IMG/VR virus record: IMGVR_UViG_3300038301_000548
Coordinates: 62,001-126,000 of that record
Source: a virus
Direction: 5' to 3' (one strand)
DNA length: 64,000 bases
This document shows, piece after piece, positions 8,512 through 16,863 of this stretch. Every line of letters begins with the position of its first letter. Positions within the stretch are counted from its first letter, which is position 1. The notes below the pieces were generated by a model. That model was not told the DNA's origin and searched no databases. It was given only the letters and a program-made list of their open reading frames with translations. A program made the translations under genes and the position numbers.

Positions 8512-9732
8512 TTAGCCTTTTATATAGGTAATTACAATTAAATCAGATTGCTCGACATTTTCGTTGAATTTTATAGTGTTTCCGCCGACAACTGTGTAGT
8601 CTTTTTGGGCCCCGTCGGCCTGGAGCACACCATTCACTAGCACCGACTCACTATTTGCCCGGATCGAATATAACGTTGCAAAGTCTGTAAAACTGGAAGG
8701 GGTTGTGTTAGTGGAGTCTTTTAAAGTTTCCCTTACTATCATGTTTTGACTTAAAACTTCTGAAAAATTATCTGTTGTGACCACGTTTGCGGAAGTCGAG
8801 GATCCGCCGCCTGTACCTGATGTGTTAAAAAAGCTAGCCGCCGGCACGTTGCTGAAATGGTAACCATCATTCAAGAAAGCTTCTTTAATATCTGCTGGAA
8901 CACCTTCTAGACCATAGTAGGAGCCGAATTCGTGCTCTGGTATTTCTGCCAAGGAGATTCTTTCTCTTGGGATCTTAACCTCTACTATATTTTCTCTTAG
9001 TGTGTAGCTTGGCCGGTCTCTGTTCTTGCCCTCTCCTACTATGTATCCAATAACTTTGAGTGATATTTTAGTTTCAAACTTTCGTTCATCAGATGAAAAG
9101 TCAGATAAGTTGTCACTTGATGCATAATTCTCCTGGATGAACCCTTCATACTTATGAGAAGCCTCTTTTAGTCTTACGAAGTTTACTGTGCCCGGTTTTG
9201 TGGCGAATGGAGTCACTAGGTCGTTCATTTGTTGTTGGTATTCAGTTCTAAGTGTTATCTCGTAAGTAACCTCAACATTAACCGGCATTGGAACACTTAT
9301 TGTTTTATATACTATTTTAGGATTTGGTGAAGGATAATTCTTTTGACCATACAGTCTTTGTGCATCGGAATTTGCAAAGCGCATGGTCTTCTTTTGGTAC
9401 AATACCCGGCTAATGTTTAAAGCGCCGCCGCGTGAATCAGCGACTTCTGGAATATTGCCCTGAAAAACACCCGAAGATGCTCTTGACTTATCGAAAGAAC
9501 TTCTTCTAATAGAAATGATAGGCAAAACTAGCATTCCTTGACTGTCTCTAATTTCTTTGTTATTTTTAGATTGGAACGCTCTTTCTGCCGAGCCCCATAT
9601 AACAGGAACTGGTTTAAACCCTTTGTTCGTCATTACTTGCAATTGGAGTCCTGAAACAAAGTTGTAAACGGAGCGATCGATGGTCTCTATGCTGGAGCCT
9701 TCAAAGTGGACTCTTAATGAATCATCTGACAT
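8512..9732 (-). CDS. Tail terminator / sheath stabiliser, gp15-like
   Basis: Probable gp15-type protein that caps the tail tube and sheath and joins them to the neck. Residues 25-250 follow the gp15 pattern: FKPVPVIWGSAERAF, LVLPIISIRRSSFDKSR, then YPSPNPKIVYKTISVPMPVNVEV, TYEITLRTEYQQQMNDLV and a strand with FVRLKEASHKYEGF. T4 gp15 is about 270 aa; here 406 aa, with a C-terminal addition ending SVLVNGVLQADG ... LIVITYIKG that matches the end of the fibre-like protein at 3059. I use the ATG at 9732 (GAGAGGG upstream); the preceding TTG adds one residue. It overlaps the gp14-like gene by 11 bases, and the gp13-14-15 order supports the call. Homology is from pattern, not from a search. Confidence 0.65.
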   Translation of the reverse strand: MSDDSLRVHFEGSSIETIDRSVYNFVSGLQLQVMTNKGFKPVPVIWGSAERAFQSKNNKEIRDSQGMLVLPIISIRRSSFDKSRASSGVFQGNIPEVADSRGGALNISRVLYQKKTMRFANSDAQRLYGQKNYPSPNPKIVYKTISVPMPVNVEVTYEITLRTEYQQQMNDLVTPFATKPGTVNFVRLKEASHKYEGFIQENYASSDNLSDFSSDERKFETKISLKVIGYIVGEGKNRDRPSYTLRENIVEVKIPRERISLAEIPEHEFGSYYGLEGVPADIKEAFLNDGYHFSNVPAASFFNTSGTGGGSSTSANVVTTDNFSEVLSQNMIVRETLKDSTNTTPSSFTDFATLYSIRANSESVLVNGVLQADGAQKDYTVVGGNTIKFNENVEQSDLIVITYIKG

Positions 9733-10213
9733 CAAATAGACCCTCTCTTGCTCTGATGCATGTAGCTGCTATTTCAAATCGCGATTCGACTTGGCCAAAG
9801 AGCCACTTGGGTTCTTCCAGCGTCACAATCTCATACATATATTCTCCGTATTGTATAAAATCACCTTCCCTAACAAAAAGATCTTGGTCTTCAGTGAGGC
9901 GCCTTTTGTGGAAACCGACTGATATTTTCTCTATACGGTCAATACCCAGAGGAGTCGTGGTCGTTGCTTGCGAATCATACTTGACCATTGCATAGACTCT
10001 AACAGGATTTAGAAAGTTCTTTTCAATTGCCTCGCCGTAGAGATCGTGAAAGTTTGTATGCTCCAAACTGACAGGGTAATACACTACCGTTTGGCCAACT
10101 ACTCTTTCAATGATCTCATCATTGACTTGCTTTACAAAATCTTTCTCTTTTTTCCCCGTAAACAAGGGAGGAGGAGGACTAGCTGGTTGAGACCACTTAT
10201 TATCATCGGACAT
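9722..10213 (-). CDS. Neck protein, gp14-like
   Basis: Probable head completion or neck protein of 163 aa, about 90 residues shorter than T4 gp14. The core VVYYPVSLEHTNFHDLYGEA, then the REGDFIQYGEYMYEIVTLEEP segment followed by LFGQVESRFEIAATCIRAREG, follows the gp14 layout (a YY-P strand, an EGDLIYF-type strand, then F-ITWVEP). The N-terminus is proline-rich (SPPPPLF). The ATG at 10213 is preceded by GGGG; a TTG one codon upstream is less likely. It lies between the gp13-like and gp15-like genes and overlaps the latter by 11 bases, as expected for a co-translated neck set. Confidence 0.65.
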   Translation of the reverse strand: MSDDNKWSQPASPPPPLFTGKKEKDFVKQVNDEIIERVVGQTVVYYPVSLEHTNFHDLYGEAIEKNFLNPVRVYAMVKYDSQATTTTPLGIDRIEKISVGFHKRRLTEDQDLFVREGDFIQYGEYMYEIVTLEEPKWLFGQVESRFEIAATCIRAREGLFDVR

Positions 10214-10219
10214 CAAACA

Positions 10220-11878
10220 TTACCCCACAAATATATAGTTTGGAACTCTCTCCAGCACTTTTGAGCTGTTCTCTAGCAATGCAGCATCCTGCTCTGCCAA
10301 TTTCATATAAGTCATCTCTGCCAGGGTTGTTTTAAGTTCTTCTCTCAGTTTTTCTTGTTCGTCTTTTCCTTCGGTGATAAGAGCAGTACCGTTCAAGGTT
10401 ACTGATTCACCTGGAATCGGAACTGAATTAAACTTAGACCTTACTTGTCCCAGCGTCTCCTTGCTTAGTGCCAGTGCAAAGCGTCTTATCCATTGCTTTC
10501 CAATTGAATTTATACTTGGAAAGGGTAAATTCCCGATGGGCAGGGTGTTCATGTTATTCACGCCGTCTATAGAAGAATCTTCGCCATCCCAAACATTTTC
10601 CGGAATAGAGAACTCAATCCACATCTTATCTGGGCCTCCACTGTATGGTCTTGGGTGGAGTCTTATCTTGTTATCTTTCAACTCATACGAATAGTGAGAC
10701 AACCTAGTATAGATTGCATCTTCGAAAGCCATAGCTTGGGCCTTGTTTTGCCAAGCGGGTACCAACTGAAATGTAGAGTCGTCTGAAAACTGCCCATAAT
10801 TGCTCAAGTTCCCTACAACGTTCAGGCCACCATAATACCCAAAGAACCTCCACATTGCGTGCGGGGTCTTGTAGAACACTTTTTTGACAAGGATTCTTTT
10901 ACCGTCAATTTTGCTTCCATATGGGTAAGTGTCCGAGCCGCCAGAAAAACTAACAATAGTAGCATCATTCATATGTGACGATGATTTTGTTATTGTTGTA
11001 TTTCCTCCCGAGCCGCCCTTGTCTTGTGTGAGTATAACCTTTTTCGCGTCGGATGGGTCTTCCTTCGCCGTAATTTTGAGATGAGTATCGCTGTTGACAG
11101 CTGTGACTATCAAGTCTACTACTCCTTCTGCCTTTGCCGCGGCTGCAGCTTCGTTATCAATAGTATCTATTCCTAATATCACTGGGCTAGTGTTGTATTT
11201 TGAGGTGCTGGTTGAACTATCAAATTGAAATTTTCTAGTATTTCCGTTTGTGTCAACCAGTGTAAAGGTGCCACCGTTGCCCGGTGAGTCTGAAAATGTC
11301 ATGGAGCCACCTGCACTTGGGTTTAGGCGCGATTCTAAAATTGCCTGAAGATCATAATCCTGCTTACCTGTAGTGATTCCAAAACTAGCAGAATATTGCA
11401 CTGAGGAATTCATACTGATTTCGGCGCCGATTCCGTTGGCGACTCGGCGGGTCATGCCATATTCAAATTTAGGATACTTCAGTGCCACATGGTCACCACC
11501 TAGAGAAGAACTTAACTCTCCAGACAGGATATTCCCTTTTGAATCAAAGCTGCCGGTTGTATTTCCTAGTGCATCGGACAGGATATTCGAGGCTTGGTGG
11601 ATGTTTATAAGATAGGAATATTCCAATACAGACTCTTCATATGCTGCATAGACATTCCCTTCCGTTAGTTCGATATCCAGCACATCGCCTCCCAGTTTCT
11701 TGTAAACATAAGAAACCTGATCGGCGGCGCCTGTTAAGAACTGCGTCGAGTATAGGGGCCCCGATGAATCGGAGTATATTTTATAAGGTAGAGTCTCGTT
11801 AACTTTAAGTGCTGAACCTGTCGAAGGCAGTACTATAGCCGATAACGTGCTCGCTGGCGTCAATGTAGGTAAAGACAT
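10220..11878 (-). CDS. Neck protein, gp13-like, with inserted recurrent domain
   Basis: 552-aa protein first in a gp13-14-15 type run. The C-terminal third is gp13-like: TPHAMWRFFGYYGGLN, a tryptophan-rich strand region, an ALALSKETLGQVRSKF helix and PIPGESVTLNGTALI, followed by a glutamate/leucine helix. T4 gp13 is 309 aa, so this protein is much longer. Residues about 190-315 (10930-11300) hold an inserted domain ending LTQDKGGSGGNTTI ... FSGGSD, the same module seen in the 503-aa, 745-aa and 3430-aa proteins. GCGAGGTCC lies before the ATG and a CTATTTA motif 54 bases upstream. Neck role is inferred from pattern and order. Confidence 0.6.
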   Translation of the reverse strand: MSLPTLTPASTLSAIVLPSTGSALKVNETLPYKIYSDSSGPLYSTQFLTGAADQVSYVYKKLGGDVLDIELTEGNVYAAYEESVLEYSYLINIHQASNILSDALGNTTGSFDSKGNILSGELSSSLGGDHVALKYPKFEYGMTRRVANGIGAEISMNSSVQYSASFGITTGKQDYDLQAILESRLNPSAGGSMTFSDSPGNGGTFTLVDTNGNTRKFQFDSSTSTSKYNTSPVILGIDTIDNEAAAAAKAEGVVDLIVTAVNSDTHLKITAKEDPSDAKKVILTQDKGGSGGNTTITKSSSHMNDATIVSFSGGSDTYPYGSKIDGKRILVKKVFYKTPHAMWRFFGYYGGLNVVGNLSNYGQFSDDSTFQLVPAWQNKAQAMAFEDAIYTRLSHYSYELKDNKIRLHPRPYSGGPDKMWIEFSIPENVWDGEDSSIDGVNNMNTLPIGNLPFPSINSIGKQWIRRFALALSKETLGQVRSKFNSVPIPGESVTLNGTALITEGKDEQEKLREELKTTLAEMTYMKLAEQDAALLENSSKVLERVPNYIFVG

Positions 11879-11931
11879 TCATAGGACCTCGCAAGTTAAT
11901 ATATATCAATATAACTAGTCTATGAGCCTAC

Positions 11932-11938
11932 TAAATAG
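11932..11938 (-). promoter_or_regulatory. CTATTTA motif upstream of gp13-like gene
   Basis: The coding strand reads GGCTATTTAGTAGG, two bases after the stop codon of the preceding gene and 54 bases before the gp13-like start. One copy of the recurring intergenic motif. Confidence 0.35.
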
Positions 11939-11939
11939 C

Positions 11940-12305
11940 CTAAGAGACTGCTTTTGTTTTTGTAGCCTTACGCTTACGCGTTGTTGCCGTCTTCTTAGTG
12001 GCAGGTTTCTTTATAATAGCCGGCGGCGTTTCACTCTTTACTGGCTGCTTCACTGTGTCTGTTGTGGTAGCTTGCTTTAGAGCGTTTGGCACAGTTTTCG
12101 CTATGACTGGCTCTGGTGTAGGCGCCTTGACAATACTTTCCTCTTTTGGCTCTTCGTTAGTGATAGCTATTGTGCTTTCTTCAGTTTCTTCTTCAATACC
12201 CATATCTATAACTTGGCGGCCGTTGAGCTTTGCTACGCTCTCTCTAAATGCCGCGGCTTTTGCCTTATACTTTGGACTTCTTAATTTTCTTGCTTTCTTA
12301 CCCAT
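11940..12305 (-). CDS. Basic, histone-H1-like-tailed small protein
   Basis: 121-aa protein of unknown function. I place the start at the ATG at 12305, which has AAAGGAGATATC directly before it; a longer frame begins inside the terminator region. The N-terminus is basic (GKKARKLRSPKYKAKAAAF), the middle acidic (GIEEETEEST) and proline-rich, and the last 30 residues are Lys/Ala/Thr repeats (KKPATKKTATTRKRKATK) resembling the tails of histone H1 and bacterial H1-like proteins. Its place among head genes, between the capsid region and the neck genes, would suit an internal DNA-binding head protein, but that is inference. Confidence 0.75.
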   Translation of the reverse strand: MGKKARKLRSPKYKAKAAAFRESVAKLNGRQVIDMGIEEETEESTIAITNEEPKEESIVKAPTPEPVIAKTVPNALKQATTTDTVKQPVKSETPPAIIKKPATKKTATTRKRKATKTKAVS

Positions 12306-12337
12306 GATATCTCCTTTGTTTTCAATGGTAGCATAAG

Positions 12338-12344
12338 TAAATAG
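12338..12344 (-). promoter_or_regulatory. CTATTTA motif after terminator, upstream of basic protein gene
   Basis: The coding strand reads CCAAACTATTTACTTATG, 33 bases before the start of the 121-aa basic protein and 10 bases past the terminator at 12354-12388. Position between a terminator and a gene start makes it one of the best promoter candidates of the motif set. Confidence 0.45.
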
Positions 12345-12353
12345 TTTGGACAT

Positions 12354-12388
12354 AAAAAAACCCCCAACCAGGATTGGAAGGGGGTTTT
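12354..12388 (-). terminator. Rho-independent terminator after 187-aa gene
   Basis: The coding strand reads AAAACCCCC, a loop region with a smaller inner pair, then GGGGGTTTTTTT. This is a classic GC stem with a run of T, 20 bases after the stop of the gene at 12409. Confidence 0.88.
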
Positions 12389-12408
12389 AGAAGATTTGTT
12401 AAATCTTA

Positions 12409-12972
12409 TTAGATGCCAGTTGCGCTGGATTCACTGTTACCTGTTAACGCCGGTGTGCCGCCGCTGGTGACACCTACACCAGAAAGGTGCACCAAATTTG
12501 CACCATAGTATGTAAAAGTATAATGCGAACCAACAGCTCCGCCGGCGTGTGCATTATCATCTGAGTCGATAACAATGCATTTTGCGTCAGCGACCAGTGC
12601 GGTTTGATCCGGTGTGGCGGTCGAATCGAAATCGCACAAAGAAACAGTTCCAATCATCTTTGTAGAACCGGCGTCTGCAAAGCCTAGCTTGAATTCAGTG
12701 TCAGATGCACTAGCACCAAATACAATCTTAATAACCATGCCGGCATTAGCTGCAGTGGCTTGTGGCAAGGTAATTGCACCAGCTTGGGCGCCTGTATATA
12801 CGATTGTAGCATCCGACGCGGTTGCTGTTAAATCGTGTGCAGTTGTAGCAGAACGAACTGTAACGTCTGCATTTCTAACTCCCTTAAGAGATGACCCGCC
12901 TAAATCAAGTTCCCTCTTCAAATTCTCCATTAGTGCCTCGACTCTCGCGAGACCTATTCTTTTAGTACCCAT
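12409..12972 (-). CDS. Head-associated structural protein, unknown (187 aa)
   Basis: I do not recognise a family. The N-terminal 35 residues are helical (RIGLARVEALMENLKRELDL), followed by a Gly/Ala/Thr-rich region of short strands (TIVYTGAQAGAITLPQA, FGASASDTEFKLGF) and the end GTPALTGNSESSATGI. This composition is typical of a small beta-sandwich virion protein such as a capsid decoration or head-vertex protein. It follows the major capsid gene directly and is bracketed by two terminators (13061-13094 upstream, 12354-12388 downstream), so it is likely its own transcript. GGAGGG precedes the ATG. Decoration role is inferred only from place and composition. Confidence 0.75.
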   Translation of the reverse strand: MGTKRIGLARVEALMENLKRELDLGGSSLKGVRNADVTVRSATTAHDLTATASDATIVYTGAQAGAITLPQATAANAGMVIKIVFGASASDTEFKLGFADAGSTKMIGTVSLCDFDSTATPDQTALVADAKCIVIDSDDNAHAGGAVGSHYTFTYYGANLVHLSGVGVTSGGTPALTGNSESSATGI

Positions 12973-13060
12973 ATTTATAACCCTCCATTGGTTTTACCAT
13001 TTATAATCATGTCATGAAACTGGGTAGTTCATTACAATCACTAATAATTAGTGCTTTAAA

Positions 13061-13094
13061 AAACGAAACCCCCGACCAAATTAATGATCGGGGG
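13061..13094 (-). terminator. Rho-independent terminator after major capsid gene
   Basis: The coding strand has CCCCCGATC, a short loop, then GGTCGGGGG (one mismatch) followed by TTTCGTTTTTT. It lies 33 bases after the capsid gene stop and would isolate the highly expressed capsid message. Confidence 0.85.
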
Positions 13095-13126
13095 CTAAGT
13101 TCATTTAATCGCTAATGAATTAAATA

Positions 13127-15160
13127 TTAGGCCTTTGCTCCTGCCTCACCGAGGAGGCCGCGAACAATGACAAGACCATACATATCTGGTCGAACCATCT
13201 TCTTGGCGTATCGGGTCATGACACCCTTACGTGGCACGAAGTCTTCCGTGCCGAAAATGGTTGGTGTCACCTGGAGTGGCACATATGGAGCGTAGACAAA
13301 TCCACTTTCGAGGAAGCTACTACCCTTACGACCAACAAGCAACACGTTACGCAAGAAGTAAGGGTCGACGTATACGTCAAACTTCTTACTCAAGCTACCA
13401 GACTTAACAGCACCGATGGTGCCGCGGTCTTGGTCAGCAGTTACGCTTGCGCGGAAGCCACTGGTGAATTCCAAGATGTTTGCAACTTCTGGGGAGCAAA
13501 CAACGAAGTTTGCGCCGCCGCGAAGTGTCTTTCTGTGGATCTGAGCACTAACATCGTTGATAGTCTCAATGAGTGTCTCATACCACTCACTGACCGTACC
13601 AGTGAAGTCAGGTGCTGCAGAACTTGCACCAATCTCTGCGCCAGAGCTGTCAACGAATAGACCTGGTGCGCGACTCCAATAACGAGTGCCGGCGGTGGCG
13701 CCAGAAACAAGCTCTCCAAGAAGTTCACGGTCAATTTCCAGAGCAATCTGCTCAGAAAGAATACCAGTAAGCTCAACCTCTGCGTCCAAGTTGTGATAAG
13801 CATTGAGGTCTTGACCCAATTCTGGGGACCACTTCGCCTTCAACTTCTTGGTCTGTGCGGTGACAGCGATACTGTCAACCTTGATGTCGATCTCAGCCAT
13901 AGTGTTCTTGCCAGTTCTTGAAGCGGAAGAACTGTTTCCAGCTGAAGCGGGGTTTGGCTCTTCAAGTGGCATTGCACCAGCCTGAAGGGCACCGAGGCCA
14001 ACTGCGTTGATATCGTCGCGGACAGGGAACTGAACCGACATGGTGGTGGCCTCAAAATCGGTTGCAAGAGCGTCAGTAACAGTTGAAGCCAAGTTTAGCT
14101 TCACTGCGGTTGAAAGCGCTACCAATTCACGAGCCTGAGCGGCCGTCTGTTCTCCAGCGGCCATAGTAATGCCAGCTGCGGTGACGTCGGCGGCTGGGAT
14201 TTGGTGCACAGAAACCAGCTTCCATACAACTCTCTCAATAGCAGTAACAATCTTCAAACCTTCGCTTCCGGTTTTGGTCTTAAGTTTTGTAAGTCTTCTT
14301 ACCTGGCGGACCTTGATAACAAGAGCGTTGTTATCAACGAGGGTATTTCCAGCAACAGCGTGAAGAGCCAAAGGATCCTTGGCTGCATCGGTCAGATCGT
14401 CCGAGTCTACTTGGCAAGTAACAACAATATCGCCAGAGCGATCGTCAACAATCAAGGAACCTTCGTCTGTAGCTGCGATGGTTGGGATTGCCTTTGGTCG
14501 AATGTCGATTGCGCCAACATTTCTTGGTGAGCACTGCAACAACTGTGCAGCGGTTGGGCTACCAGCGGTTACGGTACCAAGCATGACTTCTTCGCCCTTA
14601 AGATCAGCGTCGTAGTCGAGTGCTTGAGTGCTTTCAGGATCGGCCTGTCTCGCGACGCCAAGGTTTGCATTAGCAAGGTCATGCGTTGAATTGGCGTTAG
14701 CATATCCAGCGCCGAGGCCGTAGAAGCCTCCCTGCTCGATTTCCTGAACACCATCAACGATTTCCTTACCTACGATGCCGCCACCGTACAATGATGAGCC
14801 GGCGCCTTGGCCAGCTCTTGAAGACTCGTGCGTGAAATCCAAGAAGAAGATTAGTCCACTTGGTAGACTCATTGGCTGAACGCTAACGAGATCGTTTGCA
14901 ATCAATCCACCGAATACACGACGAACGATTGGGAATGCAACTGCTGCGAAGCCTTCGACATCGCCAGCTGCCATAGAAGAAGCTTCGCGAAGAAGTTCCT
15001 TGGCCTGATTTTCAAGTAGGACGGCCATGCCCTGTCTCTGCTGTCCTTCGTTAAGTCCCTGAAGAAGACCTGTAGCTTCCCACTTGTTAAGTAGTGCTTC
15101 ACCTTCTTTCTGAACGTTACGCTGGACAACACCTTCAGTTAGTTTTTGTAATACAGACAT
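13127..15160 (-). CDS. gp23: Major capsid protein, gp23-like
   Basis: Main head shell protein with the HK97 fold as in T4 gp23. The N-terminus has a helical region (LLNKWEATGLLQGL, LLENQAKELLREAS) typical of the cleaved gp23 leader. The family core follows: VAFPIVRRVFGGLIANDLVSVQPMSLPSGLIFFLDF. The C-terminus carries IDRELLGELVSG, NFVVCSPEVANILEF, DVYVDPYFLRNVLLVGRKG and YAPYVPLQVTPTIF. At 677 aa it is about 150 residues longer than T4 gp23, the extra length lying around residues 170-420 as an insertion region. GGAGGTATAATAC precedes the ATG. It follows the scaffold gene and ends at a strong terminator. The prohead protease encoded at 17974 would mature it. Confidence 0.95.
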   Translation of the reverse strand: MSVLQKLTEGVVQRNVQKEGEALLNKWEATGLLQGLNEGQQRQGMAVLLENQAKELLREASSMAAGDVEGFAAVAFPIVRRVFGGLIANDLVSVQPMSLPSGLIFFLDFTHESSRAGQGAGSSLYGGGIVGKEIVDGVQEIEQGGFYGLGAGYANANSTHDLANANLGVARQADPESTQALDYDADLKGEEVMLGTVTAGSPTAAQLLQCSPRNVGAIDIRPKAIPTIAATDEGSLIVDDRSGDIVVTCQVDSDDLTDAAKDPLALHAVAGNTLVDNNALVIKVRQVRRLTKLKTKTGSEGLKIVTAIERVVWKLVSVHQIPAADVTAAGITMAAGEQTAAQARELVALSTAVKLNLASTVTDALATDFEATTMSVQFPVRDDINAVGLGALQAGAMPLEEPNPASAGNSSSASRTGKNTMAEIDIKVDSIAVTAQTKKLKAKWSPELGQDLNAYHNLDAEVELTGILSEQIALEIDRELLGELVSGATAGTRYWSRAPGLFVDSSGAEIGASSAAPDFTGTVSEWYETLIETINDVSAQIHRKTLRGGANFVVCSPEVANILEFTSGFRASVTADQDRGTIGAVKSGSLSKKFDVYVDPYFLRNVLLVGRKGSSFLESGFVYAPYVPLQVTPTIFGTEDFVPRKGVMTRYAKKMVRPDMYGLVIVRGLLGEAGAKA

Positions 15161-15185
15161 TGTATTATACCTCCAAAAATATTGT

Positions 15186-16382
15186 TTATTGTTTAAGTCC
15201 TGCTAACTTTCGCAATCTTTCGAATGCTGGATTAGCTTCCGTTTGTTTTTGCTCTTCACGAGCGGCGACAAGTAGCGTTGATCGTCTTGATACTGCTTCA
15301 CTAAGGCTGTTCTTTCTCTTTTCTGCAGAAGAAGAGGAGACAGTTTCGTGGAGTGTATCAAACACTATCTTTGCTTCCTGTACTGTTGTGGCTTTGGAAA
15401 TGGATTCAACAATTTTTTGTTTTTGTCGCTCATTCAGGGAGGCATTCTCTAAAGCCCGGTTAATATACAGCAACTTCGCGTTAGAAACATTTGTGGTTTC
15501 CAACTTTTCTTGCAAAGTCTCGAATGCTGTTGTGTATTTATCGTTCTGTGCCTTTAATTTTTCGGCAGCAGATCCTAAAATCTTGTTTTCTTTTTGTAAA
15601 TTAGCAACTGTTTTGCGTAATTCTTCGTTTTCTTCCTTTACTTTGCTATCTTGCTCTCTAGCGAGTAGCATTGACTCATATTCTCTCATGAGTGGTTCGG
15701 GGGTGCCGGCCCAGCCGCTCTTTTGTGGTTCAAAGTCGACTCTGACAGCCTCTACCATCTCTTCTATATCGATTTCCTCGTCTATACCCATCTCACTTAG
15801 CACTTCTGCCACCATTTCAGGAGAAATGTTGATGTCAGGCGATTGTGATGGTGCAGTATCGATAGGATCAACTCTTGGGCTTAGGTCTAAGTCGACTTCG
15901 TTGTCGGCTAGTGAAGTATCGAAGTCATCTTCTATATCGATGCCAATACTATCGGCGCCAAGACCTAACTCTTCCTCTTCTGGGAACTCAGCTCTGAGGG
16001 AGTCTAGTTTTATCTCTATAATCTCGTCTTCAGGATCTCCCAGGTCTGGGTCGAACGCGTCTGGAATATCAGCGACAATGGAATCTTCATATGGGTTCTC
16101 TTCCATTCCAGGTTCTGTTGGGTCTTCCATGCCTAGGTCATCAACCATTGGGTCAGACTCGAGGCCAAGATCATCGGCCATTGGGTCAGCGCCAAGTCCT
16201 AAATCATCAGACATGGGATCATCTTCTGCAAATGGGTCATCGCCGGGAGCCTCAAGAAGAGTCTGCATCGCACTTTTGACTTCTTGGGAATATTTTTCAA
16301 TCACCAGATTTTCAGCGTTCTTTAGGGCCGCTTCTTTGAGTGCTGTTGCATCGATAATGGCTCTTTCTAATAGGCTTGACAT
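15186..16382 (-). CDS. Prohead core scaffolding protein, gp22-like
   Basis: 398-aa acidic protein immediately before the major capsid gene. Residues 50-75 contain tandem DPMxDDLGLxxD repeats, residues 75-200 remain acidic and low-complexity, residues 215-330 are a long coiled coil (KVKEENEELRKTVANLQKEN), and the C-terminus is basic (SRRSTLLVAAREEQKQ), suited to binding the shell protein. Composition and position match the T4-type scaffold (gp22), which fills the prohead and is degraded by the protease; sequence identity in this family is low, so the call rests on layout. AGGAG precedes the ATG. The plus-strand 434-aa open frame over it is a shadow. Confidence 0.8.
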   Translation of the reverse strand: MSSLLERAIIDATALKEAALKNAENLVIEKYSQEVKSAMQTLLEAPGDDPFAEDDPMSDDLGLGADPMADDLGLESDPMVDDLGMEDPTEPGMEENPYEDSIVADIPDAFDPDLGDPEDEIIEIKLDSLRAEFPEEEELGLGADSIGIDIEDDFDTSLADNEVDLDLSPRVDPIDTAPSQSPDINISPEMVAEVLSEMGIDEEIDIEEMVEAVRVDFEPQKSGWAGTPEPLMREYESMLLAREQDSKVKEENEELRKTVANLQKENKILGSAAEKLKAQNDKYTTAFETLQEKLETTNVSNAKLLYINRALENASLNERQKQKIVESISKATTVQEAKIVFDTLHETVSSSSAEKRKNSLSEAVSRRSTLLVAAREEQKQTEANPAFERLRKLAGLKQ

Positions 16383-16438
16383 GTTTTGTAACTCCTAAAA
16401 ATACGTATTTAAAACAAAATAATGGTAGTTTCTCTAAA

Positions 16439-16445
16439 TAAATAG
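16439..16445 (-). promoter_or_regulatory. CTATTTA motif upstream of scaffold gene
   Basis: The coding strand reads CCAAAACTATTTATTTAGAG, 57 bases before the scaffold start in a 106-base gap. It shares the preceding A-run with the copies at 2963 and 12338. Confidence 0.4.
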
Positions 16446-16488
16446 TTTTGGAACTTTTAAACGGAGAGAAAAAGTTTTGGTGGGTGTT

Positions 16489-16854
16489 TTAGAAGGTGGA
16501 ACAGGCTAGCCAAAGTTCAGTGAGATTTTGGGCCACAGCCTTGATTTTAACTTTATCGATTCCGGAAATTTCCTTTATTGTATGTTTGCGCGTGGACGAG
16601 GTTGCGATGCCAGCCTCCACTAGTGCCCAGACACCTGTTGCATGCATATATCCCCAAATTTCCAAAGTGCCATTGCCTGCGGCCGTAGCAGTAATGTGCA
16701 AAAACCTTTGATTTTCTGTAAGGCACTCACTAGATTCTGCCGCGGCGTTGACTGTGGCAGCGGCGCCGGAGCTATTAATCCCTGCTCGATTAGAGGATAA
16801 GATATTCTTAGGGCTTCTCGTTCTGCCCCAACTAGTATGTTTAAATTGTGCCAT
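16489..16854 (-). CDS. Small virion protein with SWGRTRSPK motif (copy 2)
   Basis: 121-aa protein of unknown family, paralogous to the gene just upstream (16864). Both begin with a short lead into SWGRTRSPK, contain TENQR-L, then a strand with W-Y-HATG-W, and end CSTF. The body is short beta strands (FLHITATAAGNGTLEIWGYMHATG). Place between the protease/bS21 genes and the scaffold, compact size and strong ribosome-binding site (TAGGAGATT) suggest an abundant small head protein such as a decoration protein. No catalytic motif is visible. Confidence 0.8.
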   Translation of the reverse strand: MAQFKHTSWGRTRSPKNILSSNRAGINSSGAAATVNAAAESSECLTENQRFLHITATAAGNGTLEIWGYMHATGVWALVEAGIATSSTRKHTIKEISGIDKVKIKAVAQNLTELWLACSTF

Positions 16855-16863
16855 TATAATCTC

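Noticed and set aside
15094-16398. A 434-codon open frame on the plus strand
   Set aside because: It is the antisense shadow of the scaffold gene. Acidic repeats there give serine-rich shadow sequence, it has no ribosome-binding site, and all other genes are on the minus strand.
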